Of a DNA stretch of 64,000 bases, positions 9,787 through 17,529 are shown piece after piece. Made by a program: the position numbers and the translations under genes. Positions within the stretch are counted from its first letter, which is position 1. Each line of letters begins with the position of its first letter. The notes under the pieces were generated by a model. That model saw nothing but the letters and a program-made list of their open reading frames with translations. It did no database searches and was not told the DNA's origin. The stretch is from Acetitomaculum ruminis DSM 5522 (GTDB lineage Bacteria > Bacillota > Clostridia > Lachnospirales > Lachnospiraceae), in NCBI RefSeq assembly GCF_900112085.1, contig NZ_FOJY01000007.1, positions 120,181-184,180 of the forward strand. Reading direction: 5' to 3'.

Positions 9787-11229
9787 ATGAATATATATGC
9801 TATTTTATATATTATCGGATTAGTGCTTAATTTTGAGGGTGCTTTTTTACTTTTGCCTTGTATAACAGCAGCAGTATTTAGAGAAACACAAGGTTTTGCC
9901 TATCTTGTAACTATGGCTATATGTTTTGTCATTGGTTTGCCTATGATGATTCTGGCAGATAAAAAGAAAAAAGAATTTTATTCAAAGGAAGGTTTTTCAG
10001 CAGTAGCCATATGCTGGTTCATAATAGGAATTTTTGGAGCATTGCCATTTTGGTTTACCCATGAAATACCAAATTATGTAGATGCACTTTTTGAGACTTT
10101 TTCAGGACTTACTACCACAGGAGCCAGTATATTAAATGATGTGGAGGCCTTATCAAAATGTTCTCTTTTATGGAGAAGTTTTACCCACTGGATAGGGGGT
10201 ATGGGTGTATTTGTATTTGTGTTGGCAGTTTTTCCAAAGACAGCAGGCAATAACATTCATCTCATGAGGGCAGAAAGCCCTGGACCCCAGGTAAATAAAC
10301 TTGTTCCCCATTTAAGGGATACAGCTTTGATATTGTATATGATTTATACATTTCTTACTATTTTTGAAATAATATTATTAATAATATTTGGAATGCCTAT
10401 TTATGACTCTATTTGTACATCCTTTGGTACAGCAGGTACAGGAGGATTTGGTATAAAAAATGACAGTTTAGGCGGCTATTCAGTCCAGCTTCAGGCTATT
10501 GTTACCGTTTTTATGGTTCTTTTTGGAGTCAATTTCAGCTTTTATTATTTGATAGTAGCAAAAAAGCTAAGAGACGCATTAAGGATGGAAGAAGTAAGGA
10601 TTTATCTGGCAATAATTATTGTCAGCGTAGCTGCCATAAGTATAAATATTGCCCACATGTTTTCAAATATATTTGAGGCAATACATCATTCATTTTTCCA
10701 GGTGGCATCCATTATAACCACAACAGGTTTTTCCACCTGTGACTTTGATACTTGGCCCATTTTTTCAAAAACAATATTGGTACTGTTAATGTTTGTAGGA
10801 GCCTGTGCCGGAAGTACAGGTGGTGGTATAAAGGTATCTCGTATTGTGGTAGGCATAAAGGTTAGCATAAAGGCGGTAAAAAGTTATGTCCATCCTAGAA
10901 GTGTCACAAGTGTGCGTTTAGATGGTAGGGTAATTAATGATGACACCGAAAGAATGATATCGGTGTACACTGTTATTTATGCATTGATATTTATGGTGTC
11001 AATGATACTTATTTCATTTTTTGATAATTTTGATTTTACAACAAATTTTACAGCCATAGCGGCGACCTTTAATAATATTGGTCCCGGATTGGAAAAAGTC
11101 GGCCCAACCTGTAATTTTTCAATTTTTACGGACTTTTCCAAGGTGGTAATGATGTTTGATATGCTTTTTGGAAGACTTGAAATTTTCCCTATTCTGGTAA
11201 TGCTTTCACCAAGAACATGGAGATGTTAA
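9787..11229 (+). CDS. trkH: Trk potassium transporter membrane subunit TrkH
   Basis: Membrane pore of the K+ uptake system, 480 residues with about 8-10 hydrophobic helices. Selectivity-filter-like loops are visible: TTTGASIL near residue 115, GTAGTGGFG near 220, TTTGFSTCD near 315 and the IAATFNNIGPG segment near 425. The GSTGGGIKVSR motif and the C-terminal LFGRLEIFPILVML are typical of TrkH. The start follows a GGGAGGA ribosome site. It pairs with the trkA directly upstream. Confidence 0.95.
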   Translation: MNIYAILYIIGLVLNFEGAFLLLPCITAAVFRETQGFAYLVTMAICFVIGLPMMILADKKKKEFYSKEGFSAVAICWFIIGIFGALPFWFTHEIPNYVDALFETFSGLTTTGASILNDVEALSKCSLLWRSFTHWIGGMGVFVFVLAVFPKTAGNNIHLMRAESPGPQVNKLVPHLRDTALILYMIYTFLTIFEIILLIIFGMPIYDSICTSFGTAGTGGFGIKNDSLGGYSVQLQAIVTVFMVLFGVNFSFYYLIVAKKLRDALRMEEVRIYLAIIIVSVAAISINIAHMFSNIFEAIHHSFFQVASIITTTGFSTCDFDTWPIFSKTILVLLMFVGACAGSTGGGIKVSRIVVGIKVSIKAVKSYVHPRSVTSVRLDGRVINDDTERMISVYTVIYALIFMVSMILISFFDNFDFTTNFTAIAATFNNIGPGLEKVGPTCNFSIFTDFSKVVMMFDMLFGRLEIFPILVMLSPRTWRC

Positions 11230-11277
11230 TATAGTCTTGAATAATGAATAAAAAAAGAATAAAATGTTAATGAAGAA

Positions 11278-11316
11278 AACCTCCGATAAGAATAGAGAAT
11301 TTTTTTGTCGGAGGTT
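11278..11316 (+). other. Hairpin between trkH and the DUF4430 gene
   Basis: Nine-base perfect inverted repeat AACCTCCGA (11278-11286) / TCGGAGGTT (11308-11316), with a T-run inside the loop rather than after the stem. It may be a weak terminator or mRNA end stabiliser for trkA-trkH. It sequesters a GGAGG-like sequence that has no start codon nearby. Confidence 0.4.
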
Positions 11317-11364
11317 GTCTTGTTACATGGAGTTTTTAGAAAATATTTTAAAAAGAGGAGAGAA

Positions 11365-11880
11365 ATGAAGAGATATTTTAATGTTCTAATAATAGCTTTA
11401 ATGCTATTTCTTTTGTGTTCCTGCGGTAAAAGCACAGATGAACTTATAAGTTCAAAAATGACCAATGAGCCCGGAGGAAGCTGCACAATTTCAATTAAGT
11501 GTGACACCCTTTTAGATAATATGGACAGATTGAAGGAATCTAAAAGGGACTTTGTGCCTGAAAAGGGAATAATTTTAGACACGACCAAAGTTGATTTTTT
11601 TAAAGGGGCTTCAGTCTATGATATTCTTAAACAGGTTTGCGAAGAAAACAATATCCACATGGAAGCGTCCTATTCAATTACCTTCAAATCCAGCTATATA
11701 GAAGGAATCAATCAGCTTTATGAATATGATGCCGGTGAAAAATCCGGTTGGATGTTTTCTGTAAATTCAAAATTTCCAAACTACGGAGCCAGCTCATACC
11801 AGGTTTCAGATGGGGATAATATCGAATTTGTCTATACCTGTGACCTTGGAAAAGATGTAGGCGATAACTCAATGAAATAA
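11365..11880 (+). CDS. DUF4430 (transcobalamin-like) lipoprotein
   Basis: Predicted surface lipoprotein of 171 residues. The signal peptide ends in a lipobox, LLCSC followed by GKS, so the cysteine near residue 20 would be lipidated. The rest matches DUF4430, related to the C-terminal domain of cobalamin-binding transcobalamin: VYDILKQVCEENNIHME, the YEYDAGEKSGWMFSVN core and a final VSDGDNIEFVYTCDLG. The ATG at 11365 has an AAGAGGAGAG site; an upstream in-frame start is poorly placed. It lies just before the ECF transporter genes, so it probably captures the ligand for that importer. A corrinoid ligand is plausible but unproven. Confidence 0.82.
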   Translation: MKRYFNVLIIALMLFLLCSCGKSTDELISSKMTNEPGGSCTISIKCDTLLDNMDRLKESKRDFVPEKGIILDTTKVDFFKGASVYDILKQVCEENNIHMEASYSITFKSSYIEGINQLYEYDAGEKSGWMFSVNSKFPNYGASSYQVSDGDNIEFVYTCDLGKDVGDNSMK

Positions 11881-11895
11881 GGGGTGACAGACATA

Positions 11896-12831
11896 ATGGA
11901 AGATAATTTTTCAAGCTATCACCCTGTGATAAGCTTTTTCTTTTTTTTATTTGTAATATGTGTAAGTATGTTTCTTATGCATCCGGTATTTTTGGCAATC
12001 AGTTTTTTTAGTGCTTTTTCCTACAACCTGATTCTTTATGGTATAAAAAAGACATTAAAAAATAATTTGTTATTTATATTACCAATGATGATAATAATAG
12101 CTCTTGCAAATCCAATGTTTAATCACTATGGTGTTACGGTTATTACCTATCTTCCCACAGGAAATCCCGTGACTCTTGAAACAATAATATACGGTATTGC
12201 CATGGCTACAATGTTTTGCGAAGTGTTATTGTGGTTTGCCTGCTATAATGAGGTAATGACATCAGATAAGTTTATTTATCTTTTTGGTAAAATTATGCCA
12301 TCAATTTCTTTGATGATTTCTATGACTTTGAGATTTGTACCAATGCTTAGAAACCATATGAGAGTTATAGCAAATGGACAAAAATGTATTGGAAGAGATA
12401 CATCAAATGGAAAAACCACGGATAAAATTAAAAACGGTGTAAAAAAAGTATCGATTCTTACAACCTGGGCTTTGGAAAATGCCATTGACAGGGCAGATTC
12501 CATGCGTTCAAGAGGCTATGGGTTAAAGGGAAGAACAGCTTTTTCCATATATCGTTTTGATAAAAGAGACAGAGCGATTTTAATAGTGATGATTTTACTG
12601 GCTATTACATTTTTTGTGGGAAATTCTACGGGAAACTGTTATGTTTCTTATGATCCTATAGTAAAGGTAAAGGGAATCCCCTTAGACTTATACAGCTGTA
12701 TTACATTTTTAAGCTATTTAACATTTTGCATGCTTCCTGTAATTGTTGATCTTTATGACAAATACAAATGGAAAGCTTTAAGGAATAATATTAATAAAAA
12801 GGAGAACAGGGGGTATCGTTTATGGACCTGA
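11896..12831 (+). CDS. ecfT: Energy-coupling factor transmembrane protein EcfT
   Basis: Scaffold membrane subunit of an ECF-type vitamin importer; it links the ATPases to the substrate-binding S component. About 311 residues with an N-terminal hydrophobic cluster and later helices. The coupling-helix motif near residue 200, ENAIDRADSMRSRGYG, is the conserved Ala/Arg-Gly signature of EcfT. The AGGGGTG site favours ATG 11896 over the in-frame GTG at 11884. It starts 15 bp after the DUF4430 gene and overlaps the ATPase gene by 10 bp. Confidence 0.9.
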   Translation: MEDNFSSYHPVISFFFFLFVICVSMFLMHPVFLAISFFSAFSYNLILYGIKKTLKNNLLFILPMMIIIALANPMFNHYGVTVITYLPTGNPVTLETIIYGIAMATMFCEVLLWFACYNEVMTSDKFIYLFGKIMPSISLMISMTLRFVPMLRNHMRVIANGQKCIGRDTSNGKTTDKIKNGVKKVSILTTWALENAIDRADSMRSRGYGLKGRTAFSIYRFDKRDRAILIVMILLAITFFVGNSTGNCYVSYDPIVKVKGIPLDLYSCITFLSYLTFCMLPVIVDLYDKYKWKALRNNINKKENRGYRLWT

Positions 12832-14564
12832 TAAAGATAGAAAATTTTAGCTTTTCTTACCCTGAAGCTAAAAAAAGTGCTTTAAGTGACATTAATATAA
12901 ATTTTGAAGAGGGAAGTTTTAATATAATCTGTGGAACCTCAGGTTGTGGAAAAAGTACCTTGTTAAGACAGTTAAAAACAGTTCTTACGCCCAACGGGAA
13001 TAAAAAGGGTGAAATATATTTTAAGGGAAAACCCTTAAGTCAAATAGATGAAAGAAATCAAAGTTCAAAAATAGGATATGTTATGCAAAATCCAGATAAT
13101 CAGATTGTAACAGATAAGGTATGGCATGAATTGGCATTTGGGCTGGAAAGTCTTGGTTTTTCCACTTCCAGTATAAGGCTAAGAGTGGCCGAAATGGCAT
13201 CTTATTTTGGTATTCAGCAATGGTTTTACAGAAATGTAACAGAACTTTCAGGAGGACAAAAACAGCTTTTGAATCTGGCATCAATAATGGCTATGCATCC
13301 GGATGTGCTTATTTTAGACGAACCTACATCCCAGCTTGATCCTATTGCGGCATCAGATTTTCTTGAAACCATTAAAAAGATAAACAGGGATCTGGGAACT
13401 ACTGTTATCATGACTGAACATCGTTTGGAAGACATATTTCCTTATGCTACTAAAATTATTGTTATTGATAATGGAAAAAAATTAATAGAAGGAAATCCCA
13501 GGGAGGCTGGTGAAGAATTAAGACGACTGAAACATAAAATGTTTTTGGCTCTGCCAGCACCTATGCAAATAGCTTCTTATGTGGAATCAGATGAAAAAAG
13601 TCCTTTAACAGTAAGAGATGGAAGAAACTATATCAGTGATATAGTCACAAGAAAGAACTATTCAGTTAAAGAAGACATGATAAGGGAATATCTTGATAAA
13701 AAGGGAGATTCCGGATTAAAAATATTTGATGAAAATTCTGAAACTTCAAAAGAAAAGCCGGTTTTGGAAATGAAAGAAGTGTGGTTTAGATATGGAAGGG
13801 AATATCCTGATGTAGTAAAGGGCTTGAATCTTTCTATTAATAGAGGTGAAATATATTGCCTTTTAGGTGGTAACGGAACTGGAAAAAGCACAACTCTTTC
13901 TTTATTATCCAGAATTAATGTCCCATACAGGGGAAAGATATTTATTAACGGTAAAGATATCAGAAAATACAGGGATAAAGAGCTTTTTACATCATTTTTA
14001 GGAGTAGTACCACAAAATCCCCAGAGCTTATTCGTTAAAAAAACAGTTGAACTGGAGCTGTTTGAAATGCTTGGAGGTCCCAAGGAAAGATTAAATGATG
14101 ATTATAATCTAAGTCTTGATAAGAAAGAAATAATAGAAAATATCGCAAAAGTAACCAGGATAGAGGGACTTTTATCACAGCATCCCTATGATTTAAGCGG
14201 TGGTGAACAGCAAAGGCTGGCACTGGCAAAAATATTGTTATTAAGACCTAAGATACTTCTTATGGACGAACCAACAAAGGGATTAGACAGCTTTTTTAAA
14301 GATGAGTTTGCAGGAATATTACAAACATTAAAAAAGCACGGTGTGACAATATTTATGATTTCTCACGACATAGAATTTTGTGCCAGATATGCTGACAGAT
14401 GCGGTATGTTTTTTGATGGAAATCTTGTTACCCAGAACAATCCTACAGATTTTTTCTCAGGAAACAGTTTTTACACTACAACAGCCAATAGAATGGCAAG
14501 GAGCTTTTTCCCAAAAGCAGTTACAGTAAAGGATGTGATAAAATGTCTGAAAAAAGAAATGTAG
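12822..14564 (+). CDS. ecfA: ECF transporter ATPase, EcfA1-EcfA2 fusion (two ABC domains)
   Basis: Energises vitamin uptake. One 580-residue chain carries two complete ABC cassettes. Domain 1 has Walker A GTSGCGKST, Q-loop MQNPDNQ, signature LSGGQKQ and Walker B VLILDEPTSQLD. Domain 2 (from about residue 310) has GGNGTGKST, PQNPQS, LSGGEQQ and ILLMDEPTKGLD. Both ATP sites look intact. Most ECF systems use two separate proteins; fused forms are known in several clades. It overlaps ecfT upstream and the S-component gene downstream by 22 bp, so the subunits are probably made in step. Confidence 0.93.
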   Translation: MDLIKIENFSFSYPEAKKSALSDININFEEGSFNIICGTSGCGKSTLLRQLKTVLTPNGNKKGEIYFKGKPLSQIDERNQSSKIGYVMQNPDNQIVTDKVWHELAFGLESLGFSTSSIRLRVAEMASYFGIQQWFYRNVTELSGGQKQLLNLASIMAMHPDVLILDEPTSQLDPIAASDFLETIKKINRDLGTTVIMTEHRLEDIFPYATKIIVIDNGKKLIEGNPREAGEELRRLKHKMFLALPAPMQIASYVESDEKSPLTVRDGRNYISDIVTRKNYSVKEDMIREYLDKKGDSGLKIFDENSETSKEKPVLEMKEVWFRYGREYPDVVKGLNLSINRGEIYCLLGGNGTGKSTTLSLLSRINVPYRGKIFINGKDIRKYRDKELFTSFLGVVPQNPQSLFVKKTVELELFEMLGGPKERLNDDYNLSLDKKEIIENIAKVTRIEGLLSQHPYDLSGGEQQRLALAKILLLRPKILLMDEPTKGLDSFFKDEFAGILQTLKKHGVTIFMISHDIEFCARYADRCGMFFDGNLVTQNNPTDFFSGNSFYTTTANRMARSFFPKAVTVKDVIKCLKKEM

Positions 14565-15439
14565 ATGAATTTCTGGATTTATGGTTTGATGATAAAAAAA
14601 TAGAACAATACAAGATGCCAATACCTGAAAATCCCATGGTATCAAAGTTGTCAAAGCTTTTTAGGGTTTTAAAAACAGATGCACAGGATGAAATATTTGT
14701 TTCCATAGAGGATTATTATTCAAGACAGGAGACCAGCAAGAAATTAACCAAAAGGACAATTGTTACATTAATTATCCTGCTTTTGATGAGCCCCCTTACA
14801 ATAGCATTTGGCATACTGTTTATGGGAGACAGGAAATATACCTTTATAGGAATAATGCTTATGTTTTATGCAATAATTCCGTTTTTCATGGGATTTGAAT
14901 CAAGAAAGCCCCAGACAAGGGAACTTATTGTAATAGCGGTGCTTTCCGCCATAGCAGTGCTTGGAAGAACAGCCTTTATTATGGTGCCCATGTTTAAGCC
15001 TATACTGGCAATTATTATTATTTCAGGAGTAACCTTCGGACCGGAAGCGGGATTTTTAGTGGGAGCAGTGTCAATGTTTATCTCCAATTTCTTCTTTGGC
15101 CAAGGTCCCTGGACACCCTGGCAAATGTTTTCAGCAGGGATTATCGGATTTGTGGCAGGGGTATTGTTTAGAAAAGGTTTACTTAAAAGAACGAGAGTTT
15201 CCCTGTGTCTGTTTGGTTTTCTGGCGGCGATTTTTATATATGGAGGCATAATGAATCCGGCGGCACTTATTATGTACACCAGTCACATAACCATTGAAGG
15301 AATTATAGGAATTTATATAAGTGGTATTCCGGTAGATTTGGCTCATGCAACCTCTGTAGTGATATTTTTATGGTTGATATCCAAGGGCATGATAGAAAAA
15401 CTTGAAAGAATAAAGAAAAAATACGGGCTTTTGGTCTGA
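14543..15439 (+). CDS. ECF transporter substrate-binding S component
   Basis: Membrane protein of 298 residues that would bind the imported vitamin. It has a cytoplasmic N-terminal stretch of about 70 polar residues, then about seven hydrophobic segments. The block near residue 175-210 (GFLVGAVSMFISNFFFGQGP, then WTPWQM) is characteristic of group-II ECF S components. The long polar N-terminal arm is unusual for S components of about 180-200 residues. Substrate cannot be assigned from sequence; the DUF4430 neighbour hints at a corrinoid or similarly large ligand. Confidence 0.85.
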   Translation: MSEKRNVDEFLDLWFDDKKIEQYKMPIPENPMVSKLSKLFRVLKTDAQDEIFVSIEDYYSRQETSKKLTKRTIVTLIILLLMSPLTIAFGILFMGDRKYTFIGIMLMFYAIIPFFMGFESRKPQTRELIVIAVLSAIAVLGRTAFIMVPMFKPILAIIIISGVTFGPEAGFLVGAVSMFISNFFFGQGPWTPWQMFSAGIIGFVAGVLFRKGLLKRTRVSLCLFGFLAAIFIYGGIMNPAALIMYTSHITIEGIIGIYISGIPVDLAHATSVVIFLWLISKGMIEKLERIKKKYGLLV

Positions 15440-15465
15440 TTTATCACCTAAAAAAAGCCTACTCC

Positions 15466-15493
15466 TTTACAAAAATTTGTAATATGGTAAAAT
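15466..15493 (+). promoter_or_regulatory. Likely promoter of the Rrf2 regulator gene
   Basis: TTTACA (15466-15471), 16-bp spacer and TAAAAT (15488-15493). It leaves an AT-rich leader of about 130 nt in which I see no clear terminator or riboswitch. Confidence 0.5.
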
Positions 15494-15634
15494 AAAGATA
15501 TTAATCCCTTGTATTCCGATAGACAAAGAGAAAAAAGTAGGATATAAAGAATTAAGTGATAAAAAATTTGAAATAAAGAATTGAGTTGTAAAGAAAAATT
15601 GTATCAAAGAACCTAATTACAAGGAGGAGTAAAC

Positions 15635-16072
15635 TTGAAGATTTCTACAAAAGGAAGATATGCATTAAGAATGATGTTGGATATGACTATGCATTCTAAT
15701 GGATCGCCGGTTAGAATTAAAGATATTGCGGCCAGACAGGGAATATCAGAAAAATATCTTGAACAGATAGTATCTATTTTAAATAAATCCGGTTATGTAA
15801 GAAGTGTCAGAGGACCCCAGGGGGGATATTTATTGACAAAAAAACCGGAGGAATATACTACAGGTATGATTTTGAGGTTGACTGAAGGTAGTCTGGCACC
15901 GGTTATGTGCCTTGAATTTGATGATAGTAATTGTTGCGATAAGGAAGATGATTGTGTTACAATCATGCTCTGGAAAAAATTAAATGATGCCATAAATGAC
16001 GTGGTTGACAATGTAACCCTGGCAGATTTAGTGGAATGGGAAATGGCCAAAAACGGAAATTATAATATTTAA
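15635..16072 (+). CDS. Rrf2-family transcriptional regulator
   Basis: DNA-binding regulator of 145 residues. The N-terminus MKISTKGRYALRMMLD and the winged helix (IKDIAARQGISEKYLEQIV, then SVRGPQGGYLL) are classic Rrf2/IscR/CymR. Four cysteines sit near residues 91-107 in a C-x7-CC-x5-C arrangement, so it may hold an iron-sulfur cluster as IscR does, though the spacing differs from IscR. It uses a TTG start behind a perfect AAGGAGG site. The usual partner, a cysteine desulfurase gene, is absent here; the next gene encodes a TtcA-like protein. Confidence 0.92.
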   Translation: MKISTKGRYALRMMLDMTMHSNGSPVRIKDIAARQGISEKYLEQIVSILNKSGYVRSVRGPQGGYLLTKKPEEYTTGMILRLTEGSLAPVMCLEFDDSNCCDKEDDCVTIMLWKKLNDAINDVVDNVTLADLVEWEMAKNGNYNI

Positions 16073-16133
16073 ACAACATTAATTTCTATAGGGTCATGTT
16101 GCAAAATTAAAAACATAATTACAGGATTCAAAA

Positions 16134-16841
16134 ATGGATTATAAAGAGATTGAAAGAAGTATAAATAAAACCTACAGAAAAAAGATATGGAGCAAATTCA
16201 TAAAAGGGATTAAGAATTATTCTCTTATAGATGAAAATGACAGGATTTTATCCATTGTTTCGGGAGATTTAAAGTCAGATTTAACAGCCTTTTTATTAAA
16301 CCAGTTAAAAAAATATGGAGAAAAGAGCTTTGAATTGAAATTTCTTCAAATAGATAAAGATTTGAATATTACACTTTTTGATGAATATGAAAAAGTTTCT
16401 TTATTTTCAGGGGAGAGAGGATTTAATAAAGAATTTAACGGAGAAATCAAAAAAAAGATTATTTCAAAGGCTAAAGAGTCAGGATTTAATAAAATAGCCA
16501 TTGGATTAAACTTTGATGATTGCGTAAAAAAGACTCTGAAGTCCATGTTATTTGAAGGAAAAATTGATACCTACCTGCCTGATGAAAAAGAGGAAAGTCT
16601 TAGAATAATAAGTCCTCTTTATCTGATAAAAGATGAAAATATTTATGCTTTTACCGAATTTAACGGGCTTTCTTATAAGAAAAAAGAAAAAGATTATCTT
16701 GATAAATTAATTGACAAATTTAGAATTGAAAGTCCATTTATAGACTCAAATATTTTTAAAAGTGTTGAAAATGTCAATTTGAGCACTGTAATTTCCTATA
16801 TTGAAGATGGAAAAAAGGTAAGTTTTTTAGATAATTATTGA
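16134..16841 (+). CDS. Degenerate TtcA-like (PP-loop ATPase family) protein
   Basis: The 235 residues resemble TtcA-type tRNA 2-thiolation enzymes along their length: an N-terminal helix and DRILSIVSG strand, the segment IAIGLNFDDCVKKTLKSMLF, IISPLYLIKDENIYAF, and the family tail NIFKSVENVNLSTVISY. The catalytic features are missing. The PP-loop SGGKDS reads SGDLKSD. The CxxC iron-sulfur ligand region reads FSGERGFN. The whole protein has one cysteine (FDDC). It is therefore unlikely to thiolate tRNA and may be a regulatory or structural paralogue. The frame is intact, so it does not look like a decaying pseudogene. It follows the Rrf2 gene by 61 bp. Confidence 0.75.
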   Translation: MDYKEIERSINKTYRKKIWSKFIKGIKNYSLIDENDRILSIVSGDLKSDLTAFLLNQLKKYGEKSFELKFLQIDKDLNITLFDEYEKVSLFSGERGFNKEFNGEIKKKIISKAKESGFNKIAIGLNFDDCVKKTLKSMLFEGKIDTYLPDEKEESLRIISPLYLIKDENIYAFTEFNGLSYKKKEKDYLDKLIDKFRIESPFIDSNIFKSVENVNLSTVISYIEDGKKVSFLDNY

Positions 16842-16861
16842 TTTTTATTATTACTGATGAA

Positions 16862-16885
16862 ACTTCTCGGTAGAAGTATTTTTAT
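16862..16885 (+). terminator. Terminator after the TtcA-like gene
   Basis: Six-base stem ACTTCT / AGAAGT (16862-16867 with 16872-16877), CGGT loop, then ATTTTTAT. Confidence 0.75.
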
Positions 16886-16888
16886 AAC

Positions 16889-16917
16889 TTTACATTTAAA
16901 TTTAGCTATGTTAAAAT
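16889..16917 (+). promoter_or_regulatory. Promoter of rpsO
   Basis: TTTACA (16889-16894), 17-bp spacer and TAAAAT (16912-16917), directly after the upstream terminator. Transcription would start near 16924, leaving a leader of about 90 nt. Confidence 0.65.
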
Positions 16918-16939
16918 GGTCAGGTATGATTAATTAGCT

Positions 16940-16980
16940 AATACTCAGATGCAGGAATCTCCAACCTTTATCTTAGTATT
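16940..16980 (+). promoter_or_regulatory. Structured rpsO leader, possible S15 autoregulatory site
   Basis: AATACTCAGAT (16940-16950) pairs with ATCTTAGTATT (16970-16980) as two helices separated by one mismatch, closing a loop that holds GGAATCTCC. S15 autoregulates through leader RNA in several bacterial groups, so this is a candidate binding site. I did not match it to a named leader class. Confidence 0.5.
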
Positions 16981-17013
16981 TGGTATATTATTTTTATTCT
17001 AGGAGGATTAGAC

Positions 17014-17280
17014 ATGATCGCAAAAGAAAAGAAAGAAGCAATTATTAAAGAGTACGCTCGTACAGAAGGCGACACAGGATCACCTGAGGTTCAGGTAGCT
17101 ATCCTTACAGCCAGAATCAAAGAATTAACAGAGCACTTAAAAGTACACAAAAAAGATCATCATTCAAGAAGAGGTCTTCTCAAGATGGTTGGTCAAAGAA
17201 GACGTTTACTCGCATATTTAAAGAAAATTGATATTGAAAGATATCGTAGCTTAATCGAACGTCTTGGTATTAGAAAATAA
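17014..17280 (+). CDS. rpsO: 30S ribosomal protein S15
   Basis: Primary 16S rRNA-binding protein of the central domain. The 88 residues match the family exactly, with [35 protein letters not shown] and LLAYLK. It has a strong AGGAGG site, its own promoter and structured leader upstream, and a terminator after the stop. pnp follows 249 bp later. Confidence 0.98.
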   Translation: MIAKEKKEAIIKEYARTEGDTGSPEVQVAILTARIKELTEHLKVHKKDHHSRRGLLKMVGQRRRLLAYLKKIDIERYRSLIERLGIRK

Positions 17281-17288
17281 TTTTTTTC

Positions 17289-17318
17289 AGGGACGGATTT
17301 ATTTCCGTCCCGTTTTAC
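17289..17318 (+). terminator. Terminator after rpsO
   Basis: Perfect stem GGGACGGA / TCCGTCCC (17290-17297 with 17304-17311), TTTATT loop, then GTTTT. The run is short, so some read-through into the pnp leader is likely, since no clear separate pnp promoter was found. Confidence 0.85.
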
Positions 17319-17325
17319 ATGTTAG

Positions 17326-17502
17326 TAGTGCTAAATTTTTAATATTAATCCGAGACCACTGAAATTTACATTTATAATTTGAACGCGGTGGAGTTGCATT
17401 CATGAGAAATAAAAAAACGGATTTAAGAAATTCCTTTTAATATTCTCATAAAAGGGTATAAGTGTTTTTTTCAGTAGTTTCGGTAAGGAAAATTTAGTAC
17501 TA
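17326..17502 (+). promoter_or_regulatory. Long-range stem in the pnp leader, candidate RNase III target
   Basis: Two blocks flanking the leader are complementary. 17326-17339 pairs with 17489-17502 (14 bp, one G-U). 17350-17364 pairs with 17469-17483 (15 positions, one G-U and one C-A mismatch). The enclosed region of about 100 nt has a second hairpin, ATGAGAA / TTCTCAT. The structure ends about 15 nt before the pnp ribosome site. In E. coli a similar long leader stem is cut by RNase III and then drives autorepression by PNPase; equivalence here is inference. Confidence 0.6.
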
Positions 17503-17529
17503 AAAATTTTTTTATAAGGAGACTAAAGA

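Noticed and set aside
11230..11364. Cobalamin riboswitch before the DUF4430/ECF operon
   Set aside because: The gap is only 135 bp and shows no B12-box-like sequence (GCCACTG).
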